64,000 nt of DNA from an uncultured Acetatifactor sp. (GCA_947594835.1 CANQEH010000006.1:1-64000), one strand, 5' to 3'. Numbered from the stretch's first letter, positions 1-9,777 are shown. Made by a program: numbers and translations. Notes: a model not told the origin generated them from the sequence alone.

Positions 1-2
1 AA

Positions 3-16
3 GGAACAATCGTTCC
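3..16. promoter_or_regulatory. LexA/DinR-type SOS box at left edge
   Basis: The sequence GGAACAATCGTTCC fits the Gram-positive LexA core GAAC-N4-GTTC with one more base pair on each side. Reading the minus strand, a TATAAT (plus coordinates 51-56) lies about 35 bases upstream of the box, so the likely regulated gene lies to the left, outside the window, and is transcribed leftward. That gene is not visible, so the assignment rests on the motif alone. Confidence 0.45.
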
Positions 17-311
17 GCATCATCCTTTTTTACCCGTGTTACTATCACATTATATGACAGATCTGGGATTCTGACATATATTCTTAAGGATGTCTTACAA
101 GTCAGATGCAGGGATTCTTTTGTCTGCCTGCTTGGTCATAGTATTTCAACTAACTTTCACAATTATAATTCAATTTTTTTGGCAATAAATGGAAAAAGTC
201 GTTTGTACTGCCGAAGGCCCTTGCATTTTACCCGGTAATAAGAGATTAGGGTTCCGAAAACGGATTCATCACAACCCTTTTGGTACGGAGCCCGGAAAAT
301 GGAGGCGTGTT

Positions 312-554
312 TTGAATGAGTCTGTAAATGAAGAGCTGGAAGAAGAAATCGAGACTGCCAAGGCGCAGTTTGCAAGGCACCTGACGCAGCTGCGGGAACA
401 GGGGGTAGTCCTCTTTGTAGACGGAAAGAGGGCGCTTCCAGGAGAAGCCGCAGATATGACTGTGCAGGAGGACAGCGTCTATATGGCGGACTATGTGCTG
501 GGAGACGCAGGGAACATCGAACAGGTGCGGTTTGACAAGGTGACCTGCTGTTGA
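312..554 (+). CDS. Small hypothetical protein (80 aa)
   Basis: I do not recognise this protein. I chose the TTG at 312 because GGAGG (301-305) sits six bases upstream; the frame stays open back to an ATG at 189, but that ATG has no ribosome binding site and the extra residues look non-coding. The N-terminal half is acidic and probably helical. The C-terminal half has a run MADYVLGD followed by a strand-like stretch. It precedes the GH18 gene on the same strand, but a separate promoter lies between them, so they need not be co-transcribed. It could be a small cytoplasmic protein of the family; no function can be assigned. Confidence 0.5.
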   Translation: MNESVNEELEEEIETAKAQFARHLTQLREQGVVLFVDGKRALPGEAADMTVQEDSVYMADYVLGDAGNIEQVRFDKVTCC

Positions 555-639
555 CCAAAGCTGCATCCTGCCGTTTTGGCGCTTCCGCAGACGAAAACGG
601 GCTGCCTCTCGTGCCGGAAACGGCGGCGCAAAAATGGTA

Positions 640-668
640 ATGACGCAGCAAAACTTTTGTGGTATGAT
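640..668 (+). promoter_or_regulatory. Sigma-A-type promoter for the GH18 gene
   Basis: ATGACG (640-645), a 17-base spacer and TATGAT (663-668) form a reasonable vegetative promoter. An 11-bp stem with one wobble pair follows at once (671-681 with 689-699), so the transcript would begin with or close to a hairpin before the start codon at 743. Confidence 0.5.
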
Positions 669-742
669 GTAACTGTCCGCCGCAGCAAGGCGGGCAGTTA
701 CCGCCACATCGGCAAAGTACAGAGGAAGGAATCCGGCAAGCG

Positions 743-2449
743 ATGAAAAAGATCATACCTGTTCTGATAGCGATACTTCTGATCTTAGGGATTGGGGCAG
801 CCTGTTTTGGGAAAACGCTCTGGGAAAAATATTCCTATGGAAAGGAACTGGCAGACCTGGACGAATATTATCAACTCACTGAGGAAGGGAGGCTGGCCAT
901 CATCTTACAGGATGAGATGGTGGAGGAACAGGCGGTTTTAAAGGACGGCGCTGTGTATTTTGACCTGGCTGTGGTGCAAAAGTATCTGAACGAAGGGTTC
1001 TATGTGGATCGAAACGAGCAGAAACTCCTCTACACCTCCGCGGTGGATACCGCGACGGCGCTCTTTGGGGAAAAGGCCTACACCGACGGGGCGGGCGGCG
1101 GACAGACGGAGTATGTCATCTGCTATCTGGAGGGGGACGCCCTCTATATCGCGGCGGATTATGTCAGGAAATTTACCAACTATGATTACATCCGCTATGA
1201 CCGGCATCTGCAGGTCTATACGGAGTGGGGCGTGCGGCAGACCATGGAAGTGGAGCGCGACACGCAGGTTCGCACGCTGGGGGGAATTAAGAGCCCGATT
1301 CTGCGGCAGCTGGAAAAAGGAGAGAAGGTAGAGCTGTTAGAGCAGATGGAGACATGGAGCCTGGTGAAGACCTCCGACTCCGTCATCGGCTATGTGGAGA
1401 ACAAAAGGCTGGGCAATTTAAGCTCGGAGGTGGAAACGCCTGTGACGGACTATGTGGCGCCGGAGTACACCAGCATCTCTATGGAGGGAAAGGTCAGCCT
1501 GGGCTGGCACGCCATCTGGAGCCAGGGCGGGGGCAGCGCCAATCTCGGGGAGGTTCTGGCGGAAGGAAAGGGCATGAATGTGATTGCCCCTACATGGTTC
1601 AGCCTGACGGACAGCATGGGGGGATTCCGCTCCCTGGCGGAAACCGCCTATGTGGAGCGGGCCCATGGAAGCGGCCTTCAGGTCTGGGGCGTGTGGGATA
1701 ATTTTAACTATGCTGCGGATACGCCCGGGGCACAGGTAGATACCTTTGCCGTGCTGTCCCATTCCTCCATCCGCCAGCAGCTGGCCCAGAGTATCGCGGA
1801 CACGTCCCTGCAGTACGGGCTGGACGGCGTGAACATCGACTTTGAGGGGCTGGATGAGAAATGCGGCGTGCACTATATCCAGTTTTTGCGGGAGCTGTCG
1901 GTGCTGTGCCGCAAAAGCGGTCTGGTGCTCTCGGTGGACAACTATGTGCCCTTTGACTTTAACGACTATTACCGGCTGGATATCCAGGGAGAGATTCTGG
2001 ACTATGTGATTATCATGGGGTACGATGAGCACTGGCACGGCAGCCAGAATCCGGGAAGCGTGGCCAGCATCAAATACGTCTCCGACGGCCTGACCCGGAC
2101 GCTGGAAGAGGTGCCCGCCCAAAAGGTGGTCAACGCCCTCCCTTTCTACACGATTCTCTGGAAGACGAAAGGGGCGGAGGTGACAGACGAATACATCACC
2201 TTAAACAACGTGGATGGCTTTTTGGAGCGGCGCGGAATGAATCCCCAGTGGGATGAGACGACCTGCCAGAACTATCTGGAATGGGAGAGCGACGGCACCC
2301 GCTACCAGATCTGGATTGAGGATGTAGAGAGTCTCAGCGTGAAACTGAATGTGATGAACGCGCAGGACATCGGCGGCGTTGCCGTCTGGCGGCTGGGATA
2401 CGGCACGCCGGAAGCCTGGGCCTTGATACAGAATTATGTAAACTTTTAA
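743..2449 (+). CDS. Membrane-anchored GH18 family glycosidase-like protein with SH3 domain
   Basis: The 568-residue protein has an N-terminal membrane segment (about residues 4-23), a copper-amine-oxidase-N-like region (about 40-150), a bacterial SH3-like domain (about 165-225, with the LGGIKSP...GYVENKRLG pattern) and a GH18 TIM barrel (about 245-560). The catalytic strand reads DGVNIDFEG near residues 361-368; the final Glu is the expected acid/base and the Asn in the DxxDxDxE-type motif is usual in the YaaH/SleL-like subgroup. It is therefore probably an extracytoplasmic enzyme acting on peptidoglycan or another GlcNAc polymer. Start: ATG after a purine-rich AGGAAGGA site. It stands alone with its own promoter and terminator. 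A spore-cortex lytic role is possible but not shown. Confidence 0.8.
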   Translation: MKKIIPVLIAILLILGIGAACFGKTLWEKYSYGKELADLDEYYQLTEEGRLAIILQDEMVEEQAVLKDGAVYFDLAVVQKYLNEGFYVDRNEQKLLYTSAVDTATALFGEKAYTDGAGGGQTEYVICYLEGDALYIAADYVRKFTNYDYIRYDRHLQVYTEWGVRQTMEVERDTQVRTLGGIKSPILRQLEKGEKVELLEQMETWSLVKTSDSVIGYVENKRLGNLSSEVETPVTDYVAPEYTSISMEGKVSLGWHAIWSQGGGSANLGEVLAEGKGMNVIAPTWFSLTDSMGGFRSLAETAYVERAHGSGLQVWGVWDNFNYAADTPGAQVDTFAVLSHSSIRQQLAQSIADTSLQYGLDGVNIDFEGLDEKCGVHYIQFLRELSVLCRKSGLVLSVDNYVPFDFNDYYRLDIQGEILDYVIIMGYDEHWHGSQNPGSVASIKYVSDGLTRTLEEVPAQKVVNALPFYTILWKTKGAEVTDEYITLNNVDGFLERRGMNPQWDETTCQNYLEWESDGTRYQIWIEDVESLSVKLNVMNAQDIGGVAVWRLGYGTPEAWALIQNYVNF

Positions 2450-2460
2450 TCGGACAGGCA

Positions 2461-2498
2461 AACGGCACTGCTCCCGCCGGGGAGGCAGTGCCGTTTTT
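2461..2498 (+). terminator. Rho-independent terminator after the GH18 gene
   Basis: AACGGCACTGC pairs with GCAGTGCCGTT (2461-2471 with 2485-2495), an 11-bp stem followed by a T run on the plus strand. It lies between convergent genes; the minus-strand side has no T run. Confidence 0.85.
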
Positions 2499-2517
2499 GT
2501 CTGCCATTTTTTCTGTT

Positions 2518-4782
2518 TTAACGGGGCCTCCTGCAGCCGGATAATACGATGCCGCCACAGGCAAGGAGCGCTGCCAGGGAAACGATTTCTGCCACCCGCC
2601 AGAACCAGGGTTCCTGAAAAGTGATCTTGATATCGTCCTCAAAGCCGGAAGGGAAAGCGACCCGCACCATCCCGTTTTCGCCGGCGCTGACCGGGAGCGC
2701 TTTGTGCCCGGAGGAAGCCGTGCAAATATAGTGTTTGTAATAATTTAACGGGAAATCGATGTAGGCGTCCGGCCCCGCGGCAACATGGGCCTGGATCGTC
2801 AGGCCGCTTTTCTGGTAATCGGATAACTCCGCGTTTGCGGGAAGGATGCGATTGGCCACAATCTGGGCGGGGTCAACAGCCGCAGGCAGGTATTCATAAG
2901 AATACATGGCCATGGTGTCCAGCTCAGCCGTGCTGTATACCCGGTAAGGCTGCTGTGAGAAGCAAAAATCGTACATATACCAGCCGATGTTGATCGTCAA
3001 TAAAACCAGCATACCGGCCAGGGTAAGCGAGGCGGCAGTCCTGTCTATGGAGCGGAACATTTCAGAAACCGCATAACACACCGAAAAGGTTAAAAGCGCA
3101 GTGGCCGGAGCCAGCAGGCGCCATGGAAACTGCAGGGGGCTGAGCAGCGCCTCTGCGGCCTCCCCCAGGGAAGTCAGGGCATCCCAGGGAAAGAAGCAGG
3201 TGCTCATAAACATCAGCAGGCAGCCAAGGCCGGCGCACATACAGGCGGGAATGAAATTTTTGGAAGATTTACATTCCTTCCGATGGAACAGGGTCAGGTA
3301 GCCAAACAGCAGACACCCCGCCAGATAGACGATGCCAATCCCCACGGTAAACTCGCTGCTTACGCCAGCCTGCGTGTTCCATGCCCCGCCGCAGCTGTGC
3401 TGGAACAGGGAAAACAGCTGTATCGGGAAGATCCCGCACGCCTGGAGGCTTCCTGTACGGTTTCCGTTCCAGACATCCGAAGTGATATACAGGTCGCTCT
3501 GGTAATAGTCCAGAAACGGCACCAGAAAATTCAAATTTAACAGCACTGTCAACACAAACGCCAGCGCCAGGGCTTTTAGGATCTGAGGACGAAAAACCTT
3601 GCGGATGCAAAGCAGGCACAGCAAAAGGACGACAAAAGTAGCCATTTCACAGCTGAGCACATGGCTCTGGATCAATCCGGTCAGCCCTGCGGCGGTGAGG
3701 ACGGCATACCGGGGCCAGCTTTTGGACCCTGATTCCATAAAAATCAGGTAAAACCCGCAGAGGGCCAAGGGGAAAAACAGCATGGCCGAATATTCCCCCA
3801 CAGCTGCTCTGGTATAGACGTCGATCAGTCTGTACAGGGAAGCGGAATAGAGCAGACTGCCAAGAAGCCCGGCTTTCCGGCTGGAAAACATCCTTTTGAA
3901 ACAAAAGTAGGAAGAAACCACCGTGGCAAGATTGATACTGGCAAGAAAGATCTTATAGGCGGCCTGGACGGAAAAGCCAAGCAGTCTGAGAACAGCTGGA
4001 AAGTAAAGGAGGATATCTCCGTAGAGCACGCCCACGGCATAGCCATAGCCGTTGGCCCAGAGTGGATGGACTTTTACCGGGAACATACCTGCCCGGAGCC
4101 CTTCCGCGATGCCTTCGATCCGCAAAAGATGAAAGGGAATGTCATGTCCTACGGTGAGATAATCCGTGTACAGCGGATAGCAGACAGCCAGGAAAATTCC
4201 GGCCAGCGCCAGGGTGGTCTTTTGCCCGGCGGTATCTAAACGGAAGAACCGCGCAGCAAGGCCGATAAGGCAGCAGAGGAGCAGGGCATAGAAAATGGCC
4301 CTCTTGTAGTGATCGCTGGCGCCAACCACGAGGATGGAAAAGATGCTTATGGAACCCGCTCCGGAAAAGCTTAAGTCAATCCGGATATCCGATGCCGCGC
4401 GGGAGAGATCCATGGTGAGAACTGCCGAGGAGAGGGCGGGATCCAGGGCCACCGCGCTGCTGCGAAACTCCAGGGTGCTCAGCTGGGAAGTAGAGGCCAA
4501 GAGGCTGCTTCCGCCGCTGTCCGCCGCATAGTTTACCAGCACCTGATAGGTTCCAGGGGCAAGGGACAGGGGCGAGAGGCTGAGGAACACGCCGCCGCTG
4601 CTGGCAGAAGCGTCCACGGAAGCTGTGCCGGAAATCACAGAGGACTGCGGCGCGGCGAGATCTTCTGCGGAAAATTCCTGATAATATGCCTTATCCCGGT
4701 GCACCAGCCAACAGGATACGGCGGCTAAGAGCAACAGGATCTGGGCGAGGGGGATCAAAACCTTTTTGTGATGACGGAGCAT
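2518..4782 (-). CDS. Polytopic membrane protein of the PTPS-related / GT-C-like family
   Basis: This 754-residue protein has an N-terminal membrane helix (about 8-26), a Ser/Ala-rich extracytoplasmic beta domain (about 30-155), then a dozen or so membrane helices and a last helix near 730-745. The segment around residue 213 (HDIPFHLLRIEGI, then LWANGYGYAVGVLYGD) is typical of the 6-pyruvoyl-tetrahydropterin-synthase-related membrane proteins, which resemble GT-C glycosyltransferases using lipid-linked sugars. Its acceptor is unknown. Start: ATG with AGGAGGG upstream. It lies 29 bases downstream of the hybrid kinase gene 4812-7742 on the same strand and may be the last gene of that transcript. 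A cell-envelope glycosylation role is inference. Confidence 0.7.
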   Translation of the reverse strand: MLRHHKKVLIPLAQILLLLAAVSCWLVHRDKAYYQEFSAEDLAAPQSSVISGTASVDASASSGGVFLSLSPLSLAPGTYQVLVNYAADSGGSSLLASTSQLSTLEFRSSAVALDPALSSAVLTMDLSRAASDIRIDLSFSGAGSISIFSILVVGASDHYKRAIFYALLLCCLIGLAARFFRLDTAGQKTTLALAGIFLAVCYPLYTDYLTVGHDIPFHLLRIEGIAEGLRAGMFPVKVHPLWANGYGYAVGVLYGDILLYFPAVLRLLGFSVQAAYKIFLASINLATVVSSYFCFKRMFSSRKAGLLGSLLYSASLYRLIDVYTRAAVGEYSAMLFFPLALCGFYLIFMESGSKSWPRYAVLTAAGLTGLIQSHVLSCEMATFVVLLLCLLCIRKVFRPQILKALALAFVLTVLLNLNFLVPFLDYYQSDLYITSDVWNGNRTGSLQACGIFPIQLFSLFQHSCGGAWNTQAGVSSEFTVGIGIVYLAGCLLFGYLTLFHRKECKSSKNFIPACMCAGLGCLLMFMSTCFFPWDALTSLGEAAEALLSPLQFPWRLLAPATALLTFSVCYAVSEMFRSIDRTAASLTLAGMLVLLTINIGWYMYDFCFSQQPYRVYSTAELDTMAMYSYEYLPAAVDPAQIVANRILPANAELSDYQKSGLTIQAHVAAGPDAYIDFPLNYYKHYICTASSGHKALPVSAGENGMVRVAFPSGFEDDIKITFQEPWFWRVAEIVSLAALLACGGIVLSGCRRPR

Positions 4783-4811
4783 GGGAGCCCTCCTGGTCTG
4801 CTATCTTTCTG

Positions 4812-7742
4812 TCATTGCGTCTGCTCTTGGATCACGCGGCAGATCTCGTCCATATTGATGGGCTTGGCGACGTGGGCATTCATCCCGGCGTTCAGCGCAT
4901 TCTGCACATCTTCGGCAAAGGTGTTTGCCGTCATGGCAATGATGGGAATGGACTCCGCGTTGGGGTGCGGGCACTGGCGGATGGCCCTCGCCGTTTCATA
5001 GCCGTTCATGACAGGCATCTGTACGTCCATCAGGATTGCGTCATAATAACCGGGGGCGGAATTTTCAAACATTTCCAGCGCCCTGCGCCCGTTGTCAGCC
5101 AACTCACACTGTGCGCCCTGAAGGGACAGCACTTCCAGCAAAATCTCCGAGTTGAGTTCATTGTCTTCCGCCGCCAGGAAACGCTTGCCCTGAAGAGGCT
5201 GTGCCTTCTGCAGGTCGGGAGCGGGTTCCTCCTTTGCCGCGGCGGCCTCCATGGACTGCCGGAGGGAGGACAGGAAGAAGGGCTTAAACAGAAACCGGGT
5301 GACGCCGATCTCCCTGGCAGCTTCTTCCGTCTCTTTCCGATTGTACCCGGTGAGCAGATAGATGGGAGCGTCCTGCCCCATGATCTTCTGGATTTCCCTG
5401 GCCGTCTCAATACAGCCCAGACCCTGTATCTTCCAATCCAGCAGGATGATCTGGAAATCCTGGTTTTTGCTGTGGGCGTCTCTCACACATTCCACAGCGG
5501 CCTGGCCGTCAGTGGTGCAGGTGAGCTTTACCTGGGTGTCCTTCAGCGCCTCCTGTATCTCGTCCAGGACGTGCTGGTTGTGGTCGATAGTCAGGATGCG
5601 GGAGATGCCGTGGGACTCCCAGAAGGCCTTGTCTAAGGGCAGTTCAGACACCTCGAAGTCTAACTCCACGGTAAACGTGCTGCCCTGGCCCAGCTGGCTT
5701 TCCACACGGATATCCCCACCCATGATGTCCACAAAATTCTTGGTGATGGACATCCCCAGGCCGGTGCCCTGGATGTTTTTCGTAGCCTCGCTGCATTCCC
5801 GGGCAAAAGGGTCGTAGATCGAAGACAAAAACTCCTGGCTCATGCCCAGGCCGTTGTCCTTTACCGTAAAGCGCAGGCGGGTCTGGCCGGAAGCGGGCTG
5901 CTGTTCGGAGGGCTGCACCGTAAGTTCCATGGCGCCGCCTTCCTGGGTGTACTTCACCGCGTTGGAGAGCAGGTTTAAGAGGATCTGCTCCAGGCGCAGC
6001 CTGTCGCCGAAGAGGTACTCCGGTATTTTCCCGTGGGTCTGGATCTGGAAGCTCTGCTCTTTGGCGGCGGCCTGGGGAGCGATAATGGAATTTAAGTCGT
6101 CTAAAAGCTCCGCCATATTGAACTGGGAAATATTCAGGGAAATTTTCCCGCTCTCAATCTTATTCATGTCGAGCACATCGTTGATCAGGCTGATCAGATG
6201 CTGGCCGGAGGAAATAATCTTGCCGGTATATTGCCGCACTCTCTCCGGCGAGCCCGCGTTTTTCTCCAGCAGGGCGGCAAAGCCCATGATCGCGTTCATC
6301 GGGGTGCGGATGTCGTGGGACACGCTGGAGAGGAAGAAGCTCTTGTTCTGGCTGGTCTGGTTTGCAATCTCAAGCGCCTGGGCAAGGTTCACGTTGGCCC
6401 GGTGTTCCAGGGTGCGGTCGGACAAAACCAGCACAAAATTGTTTGCCTCCTGGGAGGTCATGCGGTAGAGCGCTTCCTGATACCAGCGCAGATCCCCTGT
6501 GTTGTTGTGCCGCAGCTGCCGGTTTGTCTTCCAGGGGGCGCCGCTTGAGGACTGGCCTAAGTGGGCCGTGATCAGGGAGTCTTTTCCGTCCACGGCAGTC
6601 TGGAAGATGCTGCGCACGTCTTTCTTCACGTCTTCCGGGTTTAAGCCCAGAGCCTGGTTTAAGTTGGGGCTGATGTACTCTGCCCGCAGGGTGTCCGGGG
6701 AAAACAGCACATAAATGTCGCTGGAATTGGCGGTGAGCAGGTTAAAGAGCTGTTCCCAGTAGTTCAGCTCCTCTTTGCGCTTGTTCAGCGCCTTGCGGTA
6801 GTCTGACAGCAGGTAGGCGATGTAAACGCCGAAAAAAAACACCAAAAGTCCTTCCAGAAGGAAGTCCCGGTAGTTCTCGGAGTTTGACATACTGGCGGAT
6901 ATGGAGGAAGGGAAGGTCTGGATCAGGTGCCATCCCGTCTCCGGCAGCACGGTCATATACCCCAGGCCCGTGCCGGAAAGGCCCGGGTAGGTAAACTCAT
7001 AATCTGACGTCTTGTCTGTCAGGGCAGCCTGGACGCCCTCCAGCGTGTCCTTTCTGGCGGCCTGCTCCTGCACCATCAGCTGTCCCAGGGTATCGATGAT
7101 GTTCTGCCCGTTGGCCTTTATACTCTCGGAACTTAAGAATACCGTGCCGTCGTCCAGGCAGAGGAAATTCCTGGTGGGCGCGCCCTGAAAGGTGGTGGTG
7201 AGCAGCTCCTGTATTTTAGCGCCCTGATACATCCCCGCCAGCACGCCGATGACCTGGCCCTCATAGTGGACGGGAGCGTAAAAAGCGATCATCAGATCTT
7301 CTGTGGTAAAACGGGAGTCAAAGAGCGCTTCAATGCCGGAGTGGCCTGCAAGGCCCTGGCGGTAATACTCCCGGTCGGATACGTCGCCCGTAGAGCCGTT
7401 GCTGAGAAGGGCATGGCCGTCCAGATCGGCGAATTCCACATAGTCAAAGGCGGCGTTGCCCTTTGCAAGGAACTGCAGATCCTCCACAGGAACCTTTGGC
7501 TCCTCCAGGGTATTTTCGTACAGGTAGGCCGTGGTCTCCAGATTGGTCCTTGCCTTCAGCAGGAAATCGTCGATGTGCTGCGCAACCTGCACAGAGGCAT
7601 ATTCCAGATAGGCGGAATTCTGGGCGATGGTCTCCTGGCGGGTCTGGTATATGGAAATGCCCAGCGTCAGGATGACGACAAGAAGCAGCAGGCACACGGA
7701 CAATGCTTTTTTCGGGAATCGTTTTTGGGACATAGCTGACAT
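4812..7742 (-). CDS. Hybrid sensor histidine kinase with two receiver domains
   Basis: The 976-residue protein has an N-terminal membrane helix, an extracytoplasmic Cache-like sensor (about 40-280), a second membrane helix near 290-310, a PAS-like region (about 335-440), a HisKA domain with the phospho-acceptor motif SHDIRTPMNA (His near 475), an HATPase domain (DNGLGMS and GTGLGMSITKN boxes) and two receivers. The first receiver has LLDWK with Asp near 770; the second has LMDVQMPVMNG with Asp near 905. The architecture is BarA-like. Start: ATG with GAGGAG eight bases upstream. It follows a second hybrid kinase by 22 bases, so the two are probably co-transcribed. No separate DNA-binding regulator is encoded beside them. 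Confidence 0.88.
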   Translation of the reverse strand: MSAMSQKRFPKKALSVCLLLLVVILTLGISIYQTRQETIAQNSAYLEYASVQVAQHIDDFLLKARTNLETTAYLYENTLEEPKVPVEDLQFLAKGNAAFDYVEFADLDGHALLSNGSTGDVSDREYYRQGLAGHSGIEALFDSRFTTEDLMIAFYAPVHYEGQVIGVLAGMYQGAKIQELLTTTFQGAPTRNFLCLDDGTVFLSSESIKANGQNIIDTLGQLMVQEQAARKDTLEGVQAALTDKTSDYEFTYPGLSGTGLGYMTVLPETGWHLIQTFPSSISASMSNSENYRDFLLEGLLVFFFGVYIAYLLSDYRKALNKRKEELNYWEQLFNLLTANSSDIYVLFSPDTLRAEYISPNLNQALGLNPEDVKKDVRSIFQTAVDGKDSLITAHLGQSSSGAPWKTNRQLRHNNTGDLRWYQEALYRMTSQEANNFVLVLSDRTLEHRANVNLAQALEIANQTSQNKSFFLSSVSHDIRTPMNAIMGFAALLEKNAGSPERVRQYTGKIISSGQHLISLINDVLDMNKIESGKISLNISQFNMAELLDDLNSIIAPQAAAKEQSFQIQTHGKIPEYLFGDRLRLEQILLNLLSNAVKYTQEGGAMELTVQPSEQQPASGQTRLRFTVKDNGLGMSQEFLSSIYDPFARECSEATKNIQGTGLGMSITKNFVDIMGGDIRVESQLGQGSTFTVELDFEVSELPLDKAFWESHGISRILTIDHNQHVLDEIQEALKDTQVKLTCTTDGQAAVECVRDAHSKNQDFQIILLDWKIQGLGCIETAREIQKIMGQDAPIYLLTGYNRKETEEAAREIGVTRFLFKPFFLSSLRQSMEAAAAKEEPAPDLQKAQPLQGKRFLAAEDNELNSEILLEVLSLQGAQCELADNGRRALEMFENSAPGYYDAILMDVQMPVMNGYETARAIRQCPHPNAESIPIIAMTANTFAEDVQNALNAGMNAHVAKPINMDEICRVIQEQTQ

Positions 7743-7764
7743 ATAAGGCTCCTCGTTTGTTGTA

Positions 7765-9777
7765 TTATATAAGCCGCTTGATGGTATCCATCACCTGGAC
7801 CACATCCAACGGTTTGGGCAGATGCTCGTTCATGCCGCATTCCAACACCTGCCGCTTGTCTTCCTCGAAGGCATTGGCGGACAGGGCGATGATGGGCACA
7901 TGGGAGAGTTCGTCGTTTGGCAGCTGGCGGATGGCCCGGGCTGCCTGATACCCATCCAGCTTCGGCATCTGCAGATCCATGAGCACGACGGAATATTTTG
8001 AGCCGAAGCGCTTTAACATCTTCAGGGCAGCGTCGCCGTTTTCCGCCTCGTCCACAATCAGGCCGTACTCGGCCAGAAGCTCTTTGGCGATTTCCCGGTT
8101 GAGCTCATTGTCTTCCACCAACAGGACGTGCTTGCCGATCAGGCGGCTGTAATCGTTTCCAGCCGGTTCCTTTTTGGGGGTATCGTCCGTGGGATTGGCG
8201 ATGCGGAAGGGCAGGAGCACGGTAAAGGCGGTGCCGTTTCCGGGCTTGCTGTCCACCTGGATGGTGCCGTTCATCAGATCCACAATGCTCTTGGTGAGGG
8301 ACAGTCCCAGCCCTGTGCCGGAAGTCCTGGAGACTGTGGAAGTCTGCTCCCGCTCAAAGGGGAGGAAGATTTTCGGCAGAAACTCCGGGGAGATGCCGAT
8401 GCCGTTATCCCGGATGACAAACTCATAATTCCCCACCTCATGGCTCAAGGAGGGGGTTTGCCGCACGGTGACGGAAATCCTGCCGCCGGGGCGGGTAAAC
8501 TTGACGGCATTGCCGATCAGGCTGTCCAGCAGCCTCTTTAAGCGGAAAGCGTCGCAGCAGACGTAAACGTTCTGTACCTGGGACGTATCGCAGGTGTAGC
8601 GGAGCCGTTTTTTGAGCAGGAGCGGTTCAAAGCCCTGGCGGCATTGCTCCAGGACGTCCAGCAGGTTGTTTGGCTCTTTCATGATATGGAGCTCTCCGGA
8701 TTCGATGCGGCTCATATCAAGGATATTGTCGATCAGGCCTAAAAGAACGTCGGAGGATTCCTTAATCTTTGTCAGGCAGTCCCGCATTTTTGCAGGATTG
8801 GCGTTTTGGTGAAGTCCCAGCTCCGCAAAGCCGATGATGGCGTTCATCGGGGTGCGGATATCATGGGAGATGTTGGACAAAAAAGAGGTTTTGGCCGCAT
8901 CGGCCTGGGTGACCCGCAGCAGGGCGCTCTCCAGGAGGGATTTTTGCTGCTTCTCCTGTTCCACGTCCCTTTCAATGCTGCGGATGTTCATCACCACGGT
9001 GAGGGGTTCTTCCTCCGCCCGTTCGCCCACGGACAGGGTGACGGAGCACCACTCCCTGGGATGGTCGCCCCATACCCGCTGGTAGCGGTACTCCACGCTG
9101 TCCTGTTCCAGAAGGGCCTCCCGGATATTCTGGGGCTGGAGGAGCAGGGAAAGCCTGCCGTCCGGGTCGTAGATGCTCCCGCTTTTTATCTTCAGGGCCA
9201 GAAATTCCCTGTAATCCTTTGATTCCCCCTGCCACTGCAGATAGGGGTAGAGCATCTGGAAGGTGTCGTCCCTCAGATCAAGGACGTAGACCTCCATATG
9301 GGCGAACGCGGCGTGCTCAAAGGTGCGATGCAGCAGTTCCTGTTTGTCGCGGATATCCCGCAGGGCCTGCTTGCGCTGCAGATCCTGCCAGACCCGCTCG
9401 GTGATATCTGTGATAAAGACATAAAAAACTTCCCCGTAGGTATCGCTGTTTACCAGATGGCCGAAATCTTCGATCCATCTGACGCTGCCGCCCTTGGGGA
9501 TGATGCGGTATTCCACATAGTCGAATTTGCGATGGTTGGATCCGATCTGTTCAATGATGCTCTGTTCCACCTGCTCGAGGTCTTCCGGATGGACCATGCC
9601 GCGGAAAGAGTTGCCCACATATTCCCGGAATTCGTCCATGTCGGCGCAGTTGTACATCCGCAGGACTTCCTGGTTGGCGTAGACCAGCTCCTCATCCCCC
9701 GTGGCATGGTATATGAAGAAACCGCCGGGTATCCCGCTGCAGATTTCTTCTAATTTAAAGTTGTTGATCCCATCCAT
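7765..9777 (-). CDS. PAS-containing hybrid sensor histidine kinase
   Basis: This 670-residue protein lacks evident membrane segments and starts with a PAS domain (about 15-130) plus a second PAS-like region (to about 270). HisKA follows with SHDIRTPMNA (His near 304), then HATPase (RDNGIGIS, GTGLGLSLTKS) and a C-terminal receiver with LMDLQMPKLDG (Asp near 599). It should be a cytoplasmic sensor kinase with an internal phosphorelay. Start: ATG after AGGAGGATTTTGC. The next gene on the strand, 22 bases downstream, is the membrane-bound hybrid kinase; the pair may exchange phosphoryl groups, but no shared phosphotransfer (HPt) protein is visible here. Confidence 0.88.
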   Translation of the reverse strand: MDGINNFKLEEICSGIPGGFFIYHATGDEELVYANQEVLRMYNCADMDEFREYVGNSFRGMVHPEDLEQVEQSIIEQIGSNHRKFDYVEYRIIPKGGSVRWIEDFGHLVNSDTYGEVFYVFITDITERVWQDLQRKQALRDIRDKQELLHRTFEHAAFAHMEVYVLDLRDDTFQMLYPYLQWQGESKDYREFLALKIKSGSIYDPDGRLSLLLQPQNIREALLEQDSVEYRYQRVWGDHPREWCSVTLSVGERAEEEPLTVVMNIRSIERDVEQEKQQKSLLESALLRVTQADAAKTSFLSNISHDIRTPMNAIIGFAELGLHQNANPAKMRDCLTKIKESSDVLLGLIDNILDMSRIESGELHIMKEPNNLLDVLEQCRQGFEPLLLKKRLRYTCDTSQVQNVYVCCDAFRLKRLLDSLIGNAVKFTRPGGRISVTVRQTPSLSHEVGNYEFVIRDNGIGISPEFLPKIFLPFEREQTSTVSRTSGTGLGLSLTKSIVDLMNGTIQVDSKPGNGTAFTVLLPFRIANPTDDTPKKEPAGNDYSRLIGKHVLLVEDNELNREIAKELLAEYGLIVDEAENGDAALKMLKRFGSKYSVVLMDLQMPKLDGYQAARAIRQLPNDELSHVPIIALSANAFEEDKRQVLECGMNEHLPKPLDVVQVMDTIKRLI

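Noticed and set aside
163-756. Minus-strand frame of 197 codons at the left end
   Set aside because: It has a composition full of Pro/Ser/Arg/Cys, no family motif, and overlaps a plus-strand gene and promoter.
4812-9777. The two hybrid kinases as a recent tandem duplication
   Set aside because: Domain order differs (Cache and two receivers against PAS and one receiver) and the shared residues are those of the general family.
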